Positions 1-6,935 of a stretch of DNA of 31,021 nucleotides are shown here, in pieces. The notes below the pieces were generated by a model, which had not been told where the DNA came from, searched no databases, and saw only the letters and a program-made list of their open reading frames with translations. Origin of the DNA: Bacillota bacterium (GTDB lineage: Bacteria; Bacillota; UBA4882; UBA8346); NCBI GenBank assembly GCA_023435225.1, contig JAEYRX010000016.1, forward strand, positions 1-31,021, written 5' to 3'. Positions within the stretch are counted from its first letter, which is position 1, and every line of letters starts with the position of its first letter. The position numbers were made by a program, and so were the translations under genes.

Positions 1-11
1 TTCTTTCTTAG

Positions 12-50
12 AAAAAAACAGGTGTCTTCTTTTCAAGACGCCTGTTTTTT
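12..50. terminator. Bidirectional intrinsic terminator
   Basis: A stem made of AAACAGGTGTCTT and AAGACGCCTGTTT (one G:T pair) closes a loop of about six bases. It is bordered by an A run on the left and a T run on the right, so it can stop transcription in both directions. It lies just past the 3' end of the SIR2-like gene (minus strand). Confidence 0.85.
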
Positions 51-53
51 GAT

Positions 54-108
54 TCCGCCAATTTTTTTGGAAATTCGGTTCCGCCATGTTTCGTAATATT
101 ATCCGCCA
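54..108. repeat. Three direct repeats of TCCGCCA, possible IS21-type element end
   Basis: The heptamer TCCGCCA (TGGCGGA on the minus strand) occurs at 54-60, 80-86 and 102-108, in the gap between the terminator and the stop codon of the SIR2-like gene. IS21-family ends typically carry several short direct repeats of this kind, and the sequence resembles such ends from memory. No transposase is visible here; if the reading is right, istA/istB would lie left of position 1. This is inference. Confidence 0.35.
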
Positions 109-110
109 TT

Positions 111-1049
111 TTAGAGTGGAGCCAACACATTTGTCCCATCCAAAAATTTTGCATTCATTAACCTATCAAACGTAGCATCACATGAACGTCTGGGGAATTT
201 TGCAATAACCGAATCAAAAAAACTTTCAAACACTTCGTAATGATGAGTATGGATAAACTGATTCCATGAATCATATAACTCATCTTTTGGTCTTATATCA
301 ATAATTTCAACCTCTTCAAAACTTCTATTATTTACGTCACCCCATGCTTCCTTAAGTAAACTAATTGCCGCTTCATCTGTTTTTGGGGCGCTATAACCGA
401 ACACTGTTAAAATATATGCTTTCTTCATATAGAAAGAGATTGCTTTCCAATTATCTCTAATAAAAATATCTGATTCATAATCTTTTTTCTTAATCGGGTA
501 CAATAGTTTTACTGGCTTAAATTCTTGACAACAAACCGGACACAAATTACCAATTACACCCCCTCTTTTATGTTCTTTACATAATCCAACTAATACATTT
601 CCATGTAAAAATAATAGTTTAGGTAATCTTGAAGTAAATCTATTCGCTCTCTGATAAGCTTGTAACAATAATGGATCCCAATTAAATGTAGCCACGACAT
701 CTTTTTCACGTAAAGACAATAAAAGCATATCGTATATAGTTGCTTCATTAGGTAATTCCAATCCACTAAAATAATTATATATTCGTTCCTCCAATATTCT
801 TAATACATCCTTGCATTCATCCCTTTCACTCAATTCAGAATAAATGTCTTCTAAGTTTTCACTATTTGTATTAAGTTGAATACTATTGAGTAAATCTCTC
901 ATGCCTAAATTATCAATAAATCCATTCATCACTGATGTTCTTCTACCATTAGCATCACCATTAGGTATAGCAGCAATACTTGCTCCTGCACCCAAAATTA
1001 TAACATGAGGTCGTTTCTTCATTAATATTTCATATTCATTGGCATCCAT
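111..1049 (-). CDS. SIR2-like domain protein (stand-alone)
   Basis: A 312-residue protein with hallmarks of the SIR2 nucleotide-binding fold. These are an N-terminal GAGAS motif (residues 20-24), a TFNWD motif (121-125, the conserved N/D pair), an HG pair (149-150) and a late GYS...D motif (218-225). A probable zinc ribbon is inserted: Cys157 and the cluster Cys170, Cys173, Cys174. SIR2-like proteins of this type are either NAD+-hydrolysing defence effectors or uncharacterised; protein deacetylase activity is unlikely because the classical layout is missing. The start ATG follows a G-rich Shine-Dalgarno run (GGGGGGG) at about 5-6 bases. The gene is more AT-rich than most neighbours, stands alone and abuts a possible insertion-sequence end, so horizontal acquisition is plausible. 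No partner gene such as HerA or a TIR protein is in view. Confidence 0.75.
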   Translation of the reverse strand: MDANEYEILMKKRPHVIILGAGASIAAIPNGDANGRRTSVMNGFIDNLGMRDLLNSIQLNTNSENLEDIYSELSERDECKDVLRILEERIYNYFSGLELPNEATIYDMLLLSLREKDVVATFNWDPLLLQAYQRANRFTSRLPKLLFLHGNVLVGLCKEHKRGGVIGNLCPVCCQEFKPVKLLYPIKKKDYESDIFIRDNWKAISFYMKKAYILTVFGYSAPKTDEAAISLLKEAWGDVNNRSFEEVEIIDIRPKDELYDSWNQFIHTHHYEVFESFFDSVIAKFPRRSCDATFDRLMNAKFLDGTNVLAPL

Positions 1050-1507
1050 TTATTTTCCCCCCCACAAAATAATTGACTTCAAAACATTTCTTCAAACATG
1101 TGCCATATTTCACATAACTAGAAATAGTCGATCATTTTACCTATTTAAAAATAGCCCTAAAGTTTCCCAGCTATAAAAAACCATAATTCTAAGCATCACA
1201 AAGTTACCCTGCTACCACTTCATCACTTCCCTTTTTCAGTTTAACCGCCTTCCCCCCAAACAAAAACCTCTTCGCATTCACCGCACAAAACTGCTCTTTC
1301 TCCTCCCCGCTCAAATCCAAACTTTCGGAGAATATCTCCAAATACTTATTATACGACTCCACCCCGGTCAGATTAATCATAAAGTCCGACCCAAACAAGA
1401 TCCGGCTCATCAATTTCTCCCGCAGTTTGGCCGGAGCCCCATCGATAATCTTCCTAAGTTTCTTATAATAGCTGGCCTCGTTTCCGCTAAAAGAGAAGTC
1501 GGTATAT

Positions 1508-1674
1508 AATACCAAGTTGCGTTCAAAGTAGTAATACTTTCGGAATGAGTCGTTTAAATTGCTACCATATCTCTAATTAAGCAATTTAAATGACAAGCAT
1601 CATTGAATCTCCTATATTTACTGAATATAGAGGTGTATGGAGACGAATAGTATTACTTTAATGGAACTTGGTAT
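1508..1674. mobile_element. MITE-like element with ATACCAAGTT terminal inverted repeats
   Basis: The ends match as inverted repeats: ATACCAAGTTGCGTTCAAAG on the left and, read on the opposite strand, ATACCAAGTTCCATTAAAG on the right, followed in both arms by TAATACT. The element is about 165 bp with no coding capacity. It splits the hydrolase codons for DYLY/TDF, and a short TA-rich target duplication (TATA or TTATA) flanks it. A TA target would fit a Tc1/IS630-mobilised MITE, but the parent transposase is not in the window. Confidence 0.7.
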
Positions 1675-1752
1675 AAGTAGTCATATTTGTCGATCATCCT
1701 AACTATCTTCCCAGTCCACTCATCCACCGGGAAAATGCCAAAACTTTTTTAG

Positions 1753-1798
1753 ATATGTTGCGTTAGTTTTTGGCATCTAGGCTTTCCAAGCAACATAT
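1753..1798. repeat. Small inverted-repeat element in the hydrolase pseudogene
   Basis: A perfect inverted repeat ATATGTTGC / GCAACATAT encloses about 28 bases. It sits next to the hairpin at 1809-1898; both lie inside the coding region between the LAHFG block and the FPVDEW block. Confidence 0.5.
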
Positions 1799-1808
1799 AA
1801 CCTTAATC

Positions 1809-1898
1809 CATAAGATGAAAAATGGTCAACAATTTTGTTATTCACAGCCGGCTTTAGGGATGTGAATATTTTACTCATAACATTTTTCATCTTATATG
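1809..1898. repeat. About 90-bp palindromic element, related to the one at 16509
   Basis: The arms CATAAGATGAAAAATG and CATTTTTCATCTTATATG are inverted repeats. The core reads TTCACAGCCGGC...TAGGGATGTGAAT. The element at 16509-16595 has the same plan: ATAAAATGAAG arms and a core TTACAGCTGAC...TAAGGATGTAAAT. The two are diverged members of one family. Here the element breaks the hydrolase right after the LAHFG codons. Confidence 0.6.
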
Positions 1899-2050
1899 TT
1901 CTCCCAAAATGGGCCAAGTTTAAGATCAACTCCGGATACCTCTTCAACACCTGCTCCCACCTATCCGGCGAACAATAGGCTTCGGAGAGCTTCCGGTCAA
2001 TCAATACAAACCCGTTTGGAGTGCAATGAGTAGTAATGGGAATCCGTTTT

Positions 2051-2276
2051 GGGCTGTTGCAAAATAAAAAACAAATGCATGCCCTCATCTCCACCCAGCC
2101 CTAAACGGCTGGGCTAGGTATATTAAAAAGCATTCTAAACCCCCTTCGGGGCTTGGTAAAAACTTCGAAGCATAACCCAGCCCGGCTTTGCCGGGGTTGA
2201 GAAGGTTTTAAAAGCCTAGCCCAGGGGTTTGAGCCCTGGGTGGACAGAATGGTCAAAAAGCATTTTGCAACAGCCC
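2051..2276. mobile_element. About 226-bp MITE-like element with GGGCTGTTGCAAAAT inverted ends
   Basis: The termini GGGCTGTTGCAAAAT (2051) and ATTTTGCAACAGCCC (ending 2275-2276) are perfect inverted repeats. Inside is a second, imperfect inverted pair around CCACCCAG..CTGGGCTAGG (2091-2118) and CCTAGCCCAG..CTGGGTGG (2215-2243). Each of these arms is itself palindromic. A central segment AACCCCCTTCGGGGCTTGG...CCCAGCCCGG..GGGGTTGAG is also shared with the element at 6673-6902. It interrupts the hydrolase gene after the LNTQNY codons. The ends resemble those of an IS-mobilised element, but the family cannot be assigned. Confidence 0.7.
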
Positions 2277-2724
2277 CAGTAGTTTTGGGTATTTAACCCC
2301 AAAAACGGATAAATCTCAAACAGCCGGTATTTGCTCTCTTTGACATATTTCTTGATCCCGTTGAATAAATTGCAAACTTGATCGGTAATGGGTTTTTGCG
2401 AAGGCAGGTTATAAAAGATCTCCGGATCGCTCCGGCCTTTATAACCAAAGTCCATTAACAACGGAGTCAGCACTATCTTGGAGTAAACCTTCCCTCCGAT
2501 TTTTAAGCCGCCATTCTCCCATAATGACTTATCCTCCACCAAAAAATGCTCGATCATCAACAACATAGTTCCCAGATCATTTTCCATCACTGACAACAAA
2601 TTCTTAACCCGCCGCAGCTTTTCCTTAAACAAAAACGGAAACAACGGAGCAAATAGCAGGATAAACGGTAAGTTAAGCTTTTGAATAAACGCCAAAAGAT
2701 TAGGATGGCTAAGGTTCATTATAT

Positions 2725-2865
2725 ATAATTATCCTCAAAAAGTTTGCAAACTTTTTATTCACAAAGCCGCATAGCGCAAGCTTTTTGCGGCAACTTTTTG
2801 AGGTATAATTTTCCTTGATTTATCGCAGCGACATTATTCTTCTTTGATTGTAGCTTCGCTGTGAT
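2725..2865. repeat. Two adjacent palindromic elements near the hydrolase N-terminus
   Basis: The first hairpin (about 2731-2808) has arms CCTCAAAAAGTT / AACTTTTTGAGG and an inner GCCGCATAGCGC...TTGCGGC stem. The second (2822-2865) has arms ATCGCAGCGA / TCGCTGTGAT. Together they separate the YDSHCH codons from the MNLSHPN codons of the hydrolase. Confidence 0.55.
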
Positions 2866-2901
2866 ATGGCAATGGCTATCGTAAAACTTGGACTCGCTCA
2901 T

Positions 2902-3255
2902 GATTCCGGTTCCTTTATTTATAGCTTTACTCTGAAAAACATAAAAGCTAACCATTAATTAATTTTGGCAACAAAGGTTAGATCTTTCTGTCCCCGTTAC
3001 GGGGAAAGCGAGAAAGGGGTCTTCACCCAAATTGAAATGCATAATAAGGTCTTTTATTCCCTTTCCCTTATCTTCCAAAGGAAACATAATAATCCACCTT
3101 TTTCTTTTATCGGTATTGATGGGAAATTGTTTAGAGGTTGGGGGGAATTAAGCGGAAAATACCACTCTCATCCTTTTATTCGTGGCCATTAGCGGCTATT
3201 TGTGGTTTATTGATTGTTTAAAAAAGAAAGCACAAAGCAAACTGGAATTAGCGAT
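2902..3255. other. Intergenic region without a supported gene
   Basis: The upstream region of the broken hydrolase. A small hairpin CCCCGTTACGGGG lies at about 2993-3004. The stretch TTCGTGGCCATTAGCGGC near 3179-3196 looks like an intergenic word seen repeatedly in other genomes (from memory). A 75-codon open frame on the plus strand (2965-3192) has no recognisable domain and no good ribosome site. Confidence 0.5.
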
Positions 3256-3666
3256 CTATTTATTATTAAACAGCCAGACGCTGCACTTGGCTTTTTGATA
3301 GATGGTGGTAGCTTTATTGGCAAAAATACTTAACCGGTGGTCGTCCTGGGCAATGGCGATCACATCGCATTTAAGATCCTGAGCGGTAGAGATGATGGCC
3401 TCTTCCGCCGATCTGGCATAGATAATCGAAGTATTCACTTGGGACTGGTAGTTAGCGGCTATTTGCATAACCCGTTTCAAAACCTCATCAGCTTGCGCTG
3501 TTTTATCAGGCAGGTTAGCGTCAAGCGGCATATTCCGGGGAACTTCAATTACAAATACCACTGAAATATTGGAATTGACTACTTTTTGAATAGAACAAAT
3601 AAAGCCAATTATTTCTTCACTTGATTGTGAACCATCGGTGGGTACTAAGATATGTTGATGTTTCAT
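3256..3666 (-). CDS. UspA-type universal stress protein, ATP motif missing
   Basis: 136 residues. The N-terminus HILVPTDGSQSSEE is the typical first strand and loop of the Usp fold, and the alternating strand/helix pattern continues to CSVWLF at the C-terminus. ATP-binding UspA proteins carry G-x2-G-x9-G-(S/T) before the last helix; here that region reads AQDDHRLSIFANKA, with no glycines. It therefore probably belongs to the non-nucleotide-binding type, or has lost binding. The start ATG follows GGGGAG at about seven bases. The gene lies 21 bases behind the RCK-domain protein on the same strand and is likely co-transcribed with both TrkA-like genes. Usp domains often sit beside ion-transport regulators, so a role in K+ or stress regulation is inferred. 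Confidence 0.8.
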   Translation of the reverse strand: MKHQHILVPTDGSQSSEEIIGFICSIQKVVNSNISVVFVIEVPRNMPLDANLPDKTAQADEVLKRVMQIAANYQSQVNTSIIYARSAEEAIISTAQDLKCDVIAIAQDDHRLSIFANKATTIYQKAKCSVWLFNNK

Positions 3667-3687
3667 TAATTACTCCCCATTGAAGAA

Positions 3688-4347
3688 TTATTCGCCCAAT
3701 AATGCTTTCCTAAGGTTTACCTGTTCTTGATGTGTGGAAACTGCAATAACCAGATCCCTTGGTTTTAAAGCAACGTCGCCCTTGGCGAATATGACTTCTT
3801 TACCCCTTAAAACTACCATTATTAAACAGTGATACGGCAACTTGACTTCCGATATCTTTTTTCCGGCGGCGGGGGAGTCATCCTTCAACTCCGCTTCCAG
3901 TAGGACCATTTCATTATGATTGAAACTCATTAAAGCGGTTATCTGTTGCTTGGCGACATAACGTTCCAGCGCCTCGGTGATAGCAGTCGTGCCGCTGATG
4001 GTGGTTCCTACGCCCAGCTCCTTAAAGACTCTTTCATTCCTGGGATTATTAATGCGGGCAATGGCTTTGGGGATCTGAAAGTAGCCCTTACCCAACTGGC
4101 TGATGATCAAGTTATCCTCATCATCGCCGGTCACCGCCACAATAACATCGGCCCGGGAGCAACCGGCCCTTTCCATGCCGTCAATGGAAGAACCGTTGGC
4201 GAAAATAACCGCATCGCCCAGTTCTTGTTGGAGTTTTTTAACCCTGTCAAAGTTCCAGTCCACTAAGGTAACTTCATTTCCTTCATTTTGCAGCGTTTTA
4301 GTCAGATAGTAGCCGACTTTCCCGCCGCCCACAATTACTACATACAT
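3688..4347 (-). CDS. trkA: TrkA/KtrA-type K+ transport regulator (RCK_N plus RCK_C)
   Basis: 219 residues. A Rossmann-type RCK_N domain has the dinucleotide loop GGGKVG (7-12) and the ribose-binding Asp30 after strand 2. It continues with NGSSIDGMERAGC and DVIVAVTGDDEDN. Residues from about 140 form an RCK_C (TrkA_C) domain, ending in a typical GDVALKPRDLVIAVS segment. These cytoplasmic gating proteins bind NAD(H) or ATP and open Trk/Ktr K+ channels. No TrkH/KtrB pore gene is in the window, so the membrane partner must be elsewhere. The start codon overlaps the stop of the upstream TrkA-N gene (TAATG), indicating translational coupling and probable joint assembly. Confidence 0.88.
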   Translation of the reverse strand: MYVVIVGGGKVGYYLTKTLQNEGNEVTLVDWNFDRVKKLQQELGDAVIFANGSSIDGMERAGCSRADVIVAVTGDDEDNLIISQLGKGYFQIPKAIARINNPRNERVFKELGVGTTISGTTAITEALERYVAKQQITALMSFNHNEMVLLEAELKDDSPAAGKKISEVKLPYHCLIMVVLRGKEVIFAKGDVALKPRDLVIAVSTHQEQVNLRKALLGE

Positions 4348-4754
4348 TACTGTTCCTCCTTAATAAACCGGATATAATGGCCGGGATTTTCTTCGGTGGG
4401 ACAATAACAAGGCAAGCCGACTTTTTCTTCATAAAATTTTTTAACTTTAGGATCAACAATTCGCACCATTACTTTTGGTACTTTATAAACAAATTTGGCA
4501 ATTTGACCGATCATTATATTGGTATTGTCACCCTTGGTAACGGCAACCAAAGCTTCGGCCTGTTCAATTCCGGCCTGGTGGAGAATATCTTCATCAATGC
4601 CGGTGCCGTTAACCAACCGGCCCGGATAATCCGGCGGGAGCCGGTTGAAGGCTAGCGGATTTAGGTCGACGATCACGGTATTGTGGCCTTCGGAAGACAT
4701 TTGCAGCGCGATTGAGCTTCCGGTCCGGCCGCAGCCAATGATAATAATGTTCAT
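4347..4754 (-). CDS. TrkA-N (RCK_N only) K+ transport regulator
   Basis: 135 residues, one RCK_N domain only. It has GCGRTG (7-12), acidic Asp30 at the end of strand 2 (TVIVDLN), and the NGTGIDEDILHQAGIEQAEALVAVT segment typical of TrkA-N. There is no RCK_C domain, so it is about half the length of a complete regulator. It is the first gene of a three-gene operon with a full TrkA and a UspA-like protein. GGAGG precedes the ATG by about nine bases. The pair probably forms a mixed RCK ring on a Trk or Ktr channel; this is inferred from the one-base overlap. Confidence 0.85.
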   Translation of the reverse strand: MNIIIIGCGRTGSSIALQMSSEGHNTVIVDLNPLAFNRLPPDYPGRLVNGTGIDEDILHQAGIEQAEALVAVTKGDNTNIMIGQIAKFVYKVPKVMVRIVDPKVKKFYEEKVGLPCYCPTEENPGHYIRFIKEEQ

Positions 4755-5138
4755 AATATTATTCCTCCAAAAGATTTACCGGTGATAAATTTATTCGTAT
4801 GATGACAATTTGTATGGCCAAATTTTTAATTAAGGTAATTATGCAATTTTCTGATATACTTATTTTAACAATAATTGACCTTAATAACAACCATTATTAA
4901 AATCGGCTTTTAGCGTTTTTCGTGATTTAAGATTCACTCAACCATATGTTGATAGTTCAAAAACCCTGCGCCTTTGCGCCTCTGCGGGAGATATTGTTTT
5001 GGTATAATATTATCAGAGAAATATCTGAATCAACTATCCGTAGTGAACGCTATTTGATTGAATAATCCAAAAGACACCATATAAAAAATACCGATTAAAA
5101 AGCCGGTATAATATTTTTTCCCTAAAATTATTGTCGAT
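4755..5138. other. Intergenic region between trkA operon and ger operon 1
   Basis: Contains a loose inverted repeat, AATTAAGGTAATTATG (about 4829) against CAATAATTGACCTTAAT (about 4870), upstream of the TrkA genes. It also has a short tandem word TGCGCCTTTGCGCCTCTGCG near 4969-4987 and the terminator of ger operon 1. The word CATAATTACCTTAATT recurs near 29491 upstream of the ATPase. No gene is seen. Confidence 0.5.
5083..5116 (-). terminator. Intrinsic terminator of ger operon 1
   Basis: On the minus strand ATACCG, a ten-base loop and CGGTAT are followed by a T run. It lies about 30 bases after the stop codon of the small membrane gene at 5139-5315, which supports that gene as the last of the operon. 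Confidence 0.7.
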
Positions 5139-5315
5139 TTATAACAGTCCACTCCCCATCATAGTACCATACAATAGAAGCCCGAGAGTGCCTATCATCA
5201 AAACAAACACCCCAACAGCTCCCAACCGGAATTTCTGACGCCATAACCAGGCAGCATATACTATTAACCTAACACTTAGTATTATCCAAAGTAAATATCC
5301 CCACCAGCCAAACAT
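5139..5315 (-). CDS. Small two-helix membrane protein, fourth gene of ger operon 1
   Basis: A 58-residue reading frame starting MFGWWGYLLW and ending MMGSGLL. Two hydrophobic segments (about 4-26 and 34-53) flank a short basic loop (RQKFR). GGAG sits about ten bases before its ATG, overlapping the end of gerC; the ATG is four bases after the gerC stop, and a terminator follows. Some GerA-type operons in Bacillus carry a similar small two-TM 'D' subunit that modulates receptor function. The position, size and topology fit that role, but sequence homology was not tested. The other two receptor operons here have no equivalent. Confidence 0.72.
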   Translation of the reverse strand: MFGWWGYLLWIILSVRLIVYAAWLWRQKFRLGAVGVFVLMIGTLGLLLYGTMMGSGLL

Positions 5316-5319
5316 TTAT

Positions 5320-6585
5320 TTATTGCTCCTTTACCGCATTTTTTTCAATGATCAGTCCGGTCCGGTTGACATGGGCAGTTACTTTAAGATCCAAGCCCAT
5401 ATCTTTAAAGGTCTGCTCCCAATCCCATTGCTGCCAAGCCTTCCAATCCGGAACCAACCAATGGGCATAATCCCCAAAGCCGAAAATATCAGTGCCATTT
5501 TGTTGAGCTTTCTTAAAAACCGCCCGGCAATAACGAACCACCCAAACTTTAATAGCTTTTTCCAGTACGGGAATTCGCGATGGCAATTCATATTTATGAT
5601 TCGAAGGGATTGAGACTATATCGCCCATTACATAAAGTTCAACTTTAGCCCGAATTTTGTCACGATTCTTTTTAATGGCGATCTGCGGTTTTTTGATCCG
5701 GCTTAACTCAACTTGGATTAACCTATCAGGGCTCTCCGGATCAGGGACCGCAATAAAAGTCCGATTGAATTCGCCGCGCAGCAACGAGAAACCGATGGTT
5801 TCATTTCCGGTAAGCTTATCAACCATTTTATCTTTTTTAAAAATAGCGGTCCCCAAAAATTGCAGCGGCCCTTCTCCGGTCACCCGCGGTCCCACTGCGG
5901 TATAATTTCCGGGATCGGGGGAATAGTTGGTTTCACCGGCAATCGTATTCTCGGGTTGAATCTCGGTTTGGGTAAATTTGCTGATCCGGGGGGCGATGAA
6001 CATGGCAATCGGATCTTCGCCCTTGGTTTTCAAGGCATTATAAAACTTCAGCAGTTGGCCGCGGGGGGTGTATCCCACAAATCCTTGAGTTAGTACCATC
6101 ATTTCCAGGAACTTACCGGGGTTGTCCTCACTGGGAGGAATTACCGCATTTATTATATCACGGGCATCTCCTTTGGAAACCGCGATATAGATAGTCCGCC
6201 GGAACTGCCGCCAGCGGGTCAAAGTATCCATATATTCAGCCACGCCCTTCCGGGCGATAGCCTCCGAGAAAACAACCATTTTTAAATGCCCCAAACTGAT
6301 CGGCCGTTCCAGGATAGTATTGATAGCGGTCAATCCGGTAAAAACCGTCGGCGCTTCCGTGGTGAATACCCGGGTCTTGATTCCCGACAACGGTTGATTG
6401 CCGTTGGAAGCAGCCGAGCCGGTGGTAACATTGGCAACCGCTACAGAAATAATTAGATTTTTTCCGGGTCCTTGGTCCACTCCCATTACCAATGGATAAG
6501 CGGCTTCATCGATCTCCCGCCCGCCCCAACAACCGGTAAGCAAAGATATGCTTAATAATATCAAGCTTAGTTTTACGTTCCCCAT
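5320..6585 (-). CDS. gerKC: Spore germination receptor subunit C (Ger(x)C lipoprotein), operon 1
   Basis: About 421 residues. The signal peptide KLSLILLSISLLTGC ends in a lipobox (LTGC), followed by WGGREIDE and the family pattern ...LVMGVDQGP. The middle holds typical Ger(x)C elements, such as RPISLGHLKMVVFSE and the LTRWRQFRRTIYIAV region. The protein is a lipid-anchored C subunit on the outer face of the spore inner membrane, working with the A and B subunits. I chose the ATG at 6585 (GGGGAA about six bases ahead) over one 11 codons upstream, because it puts a normal short signal peptide first. About 350 bases, including a palindromic element, separate it from gerB. Expression in the forespore is expected from the family; no convincing sigma-G promoter was identified. 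Confidence 0.9.
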   Translation of the reverse strand: MGNVKLSLILLSISLLTGCWGGREIDEAAYPLVMGVDQGPGKNLIISVAVANVTTGSAASNGNQPLSGIKTRVFTTEAPTVFTGLTAINTILERPISLGHLKMVVFSEAIARKGVAEYMDTLTRWRQFRRTIYIAVSKGDARDIINAVIPPSEDNPGKFLEMMVLTQGFVGYTPRGQLLKFYNALKTKGEDPIAMFIAPRISKFTQTEIQPENTIAGETNYSPDPGNYTAVGPRVTGEGPLQFLGTAIFKKDKMVDKLTGNETIGFSLLRGEFNRTFIAVPDPESPDRLIQVELSRIKKPQIAIKKNRDKIRAKVELYVMGDIVSIPSNHKYELPSRIPVLEKAIKVWVVRYCRAVFKKAQQNGTDIFGFGDYAHWLVPDWKAWQQWDWEQTFKDMGLDLKVTAHVNRTGLIIEKNAVKEQ

Positions 6586-6672
6586 TTTTATTTCCCCGCT
6601 ATCTATTAGGAATATCAACTATGACTTAAGGGATTTGAGCCCAATGTAAATCAGGTTAGGACATATATTGAC

Positions 6673-6902
6673 TGGTCTATCATCACCCAGGGCAGAAGCA
6701 AGAAATTTCCGACTTCTCAAATCCCCTGGGCTGTTGCCTACAAACAGTCTCAACCCCACAAGGGGCTTGGTTAGGCTCACGTTTTCCAATTATTACAAAG
6801 CATTTCCCAGCCCATTTATGGGGTTGAGATTGGTTTTGCCGATAGCCCAGAGGTTTTGAAACAGCCTACAGTTCAACTTCAGCTCTGGGTGGTGAATGAC
6901 CA
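6673..6902. repeat. About 230-bp palindromic element between gerB and gerC of operon 1
   Basis: Outer inverted arms TGGTCTATCATCACCCAGGGC (left) and GCTCTGGGTGGTGAATGACCA (right) bound the element. Inside are CTCAAATCCCCTGGGCT and its inverted partner AGCCCAGAGGTTTTGA. The centre AACCCCACAAGGGGCTTGG ... AGCATTTCCCAGCCC ... GGGGTTGAGA..GGTTTT matches the centre of the element at 2051-2276. The two are members of one dispersed family. In the gerB-gerC transcript it would fold into a large stem that could affect gerC expression. Confidence 0.65.
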
Positions 6903-6935
6903 ATAGAGGAAATACCGCTAAAAGAGCTGGAGAGG

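Larger units (their letters stand above)
1204..2901 (-). pseudogene. Amidohydrolase_2-type metal-dependent hydrolase, broken by four insertions
   Basis: Pieces of one TIM-barrel hydrolase gene appear in order on the minus strand. The N-terminus (2901-2866) begins MSESKFYDSHCH with the metal-binding HxH; its ATG follows an AAAGGAA ribosome site. The next block (about 2719-2278) starts MNLSHPNLLAF and runs to LGLNTQNY. The third block (about 2050-1900) holds PITTHCTPNG and LILNLAHFG, both metal-ligand regions. Further blocks are FPVDEWTGKIVRMIDKYDY (about 1738-1680) and YTDFSFSG to RILFGSDFM (1507-1204). Between the blocks lie palindromic insertions at 2725-2865, 2051-2276, 1753-1898 and 1508-1674. 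Removing the last one restores contiguous codons for DYLYTDF. The gene cannot make a full-length product by ordinary translation. The coding blocks are otherwise well preserved, so the disruption looks recent. Confidence 0.8.

Noticed and set aside
111..1049. Classical NAD-dependent protein deacetylase (CobB)
   Set aside because: The zinc module and catalytic layout differ from CobB, and only the general SIR2-fold motifs are present.
1753..2876. CRISPR-like array, because of several repeats in a short region
   Set aside because: The repeats are inverted, of different sequence and irregularly spaced; there are no equal-length spacers and no cas genes.
2965..3192. A 75-codon plus-strand frame upstream of the broken hydrolase
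   Set aside because: No domain, no ribosome site, and part of it is a common intergenic word; it lies in the divergent upstream region.
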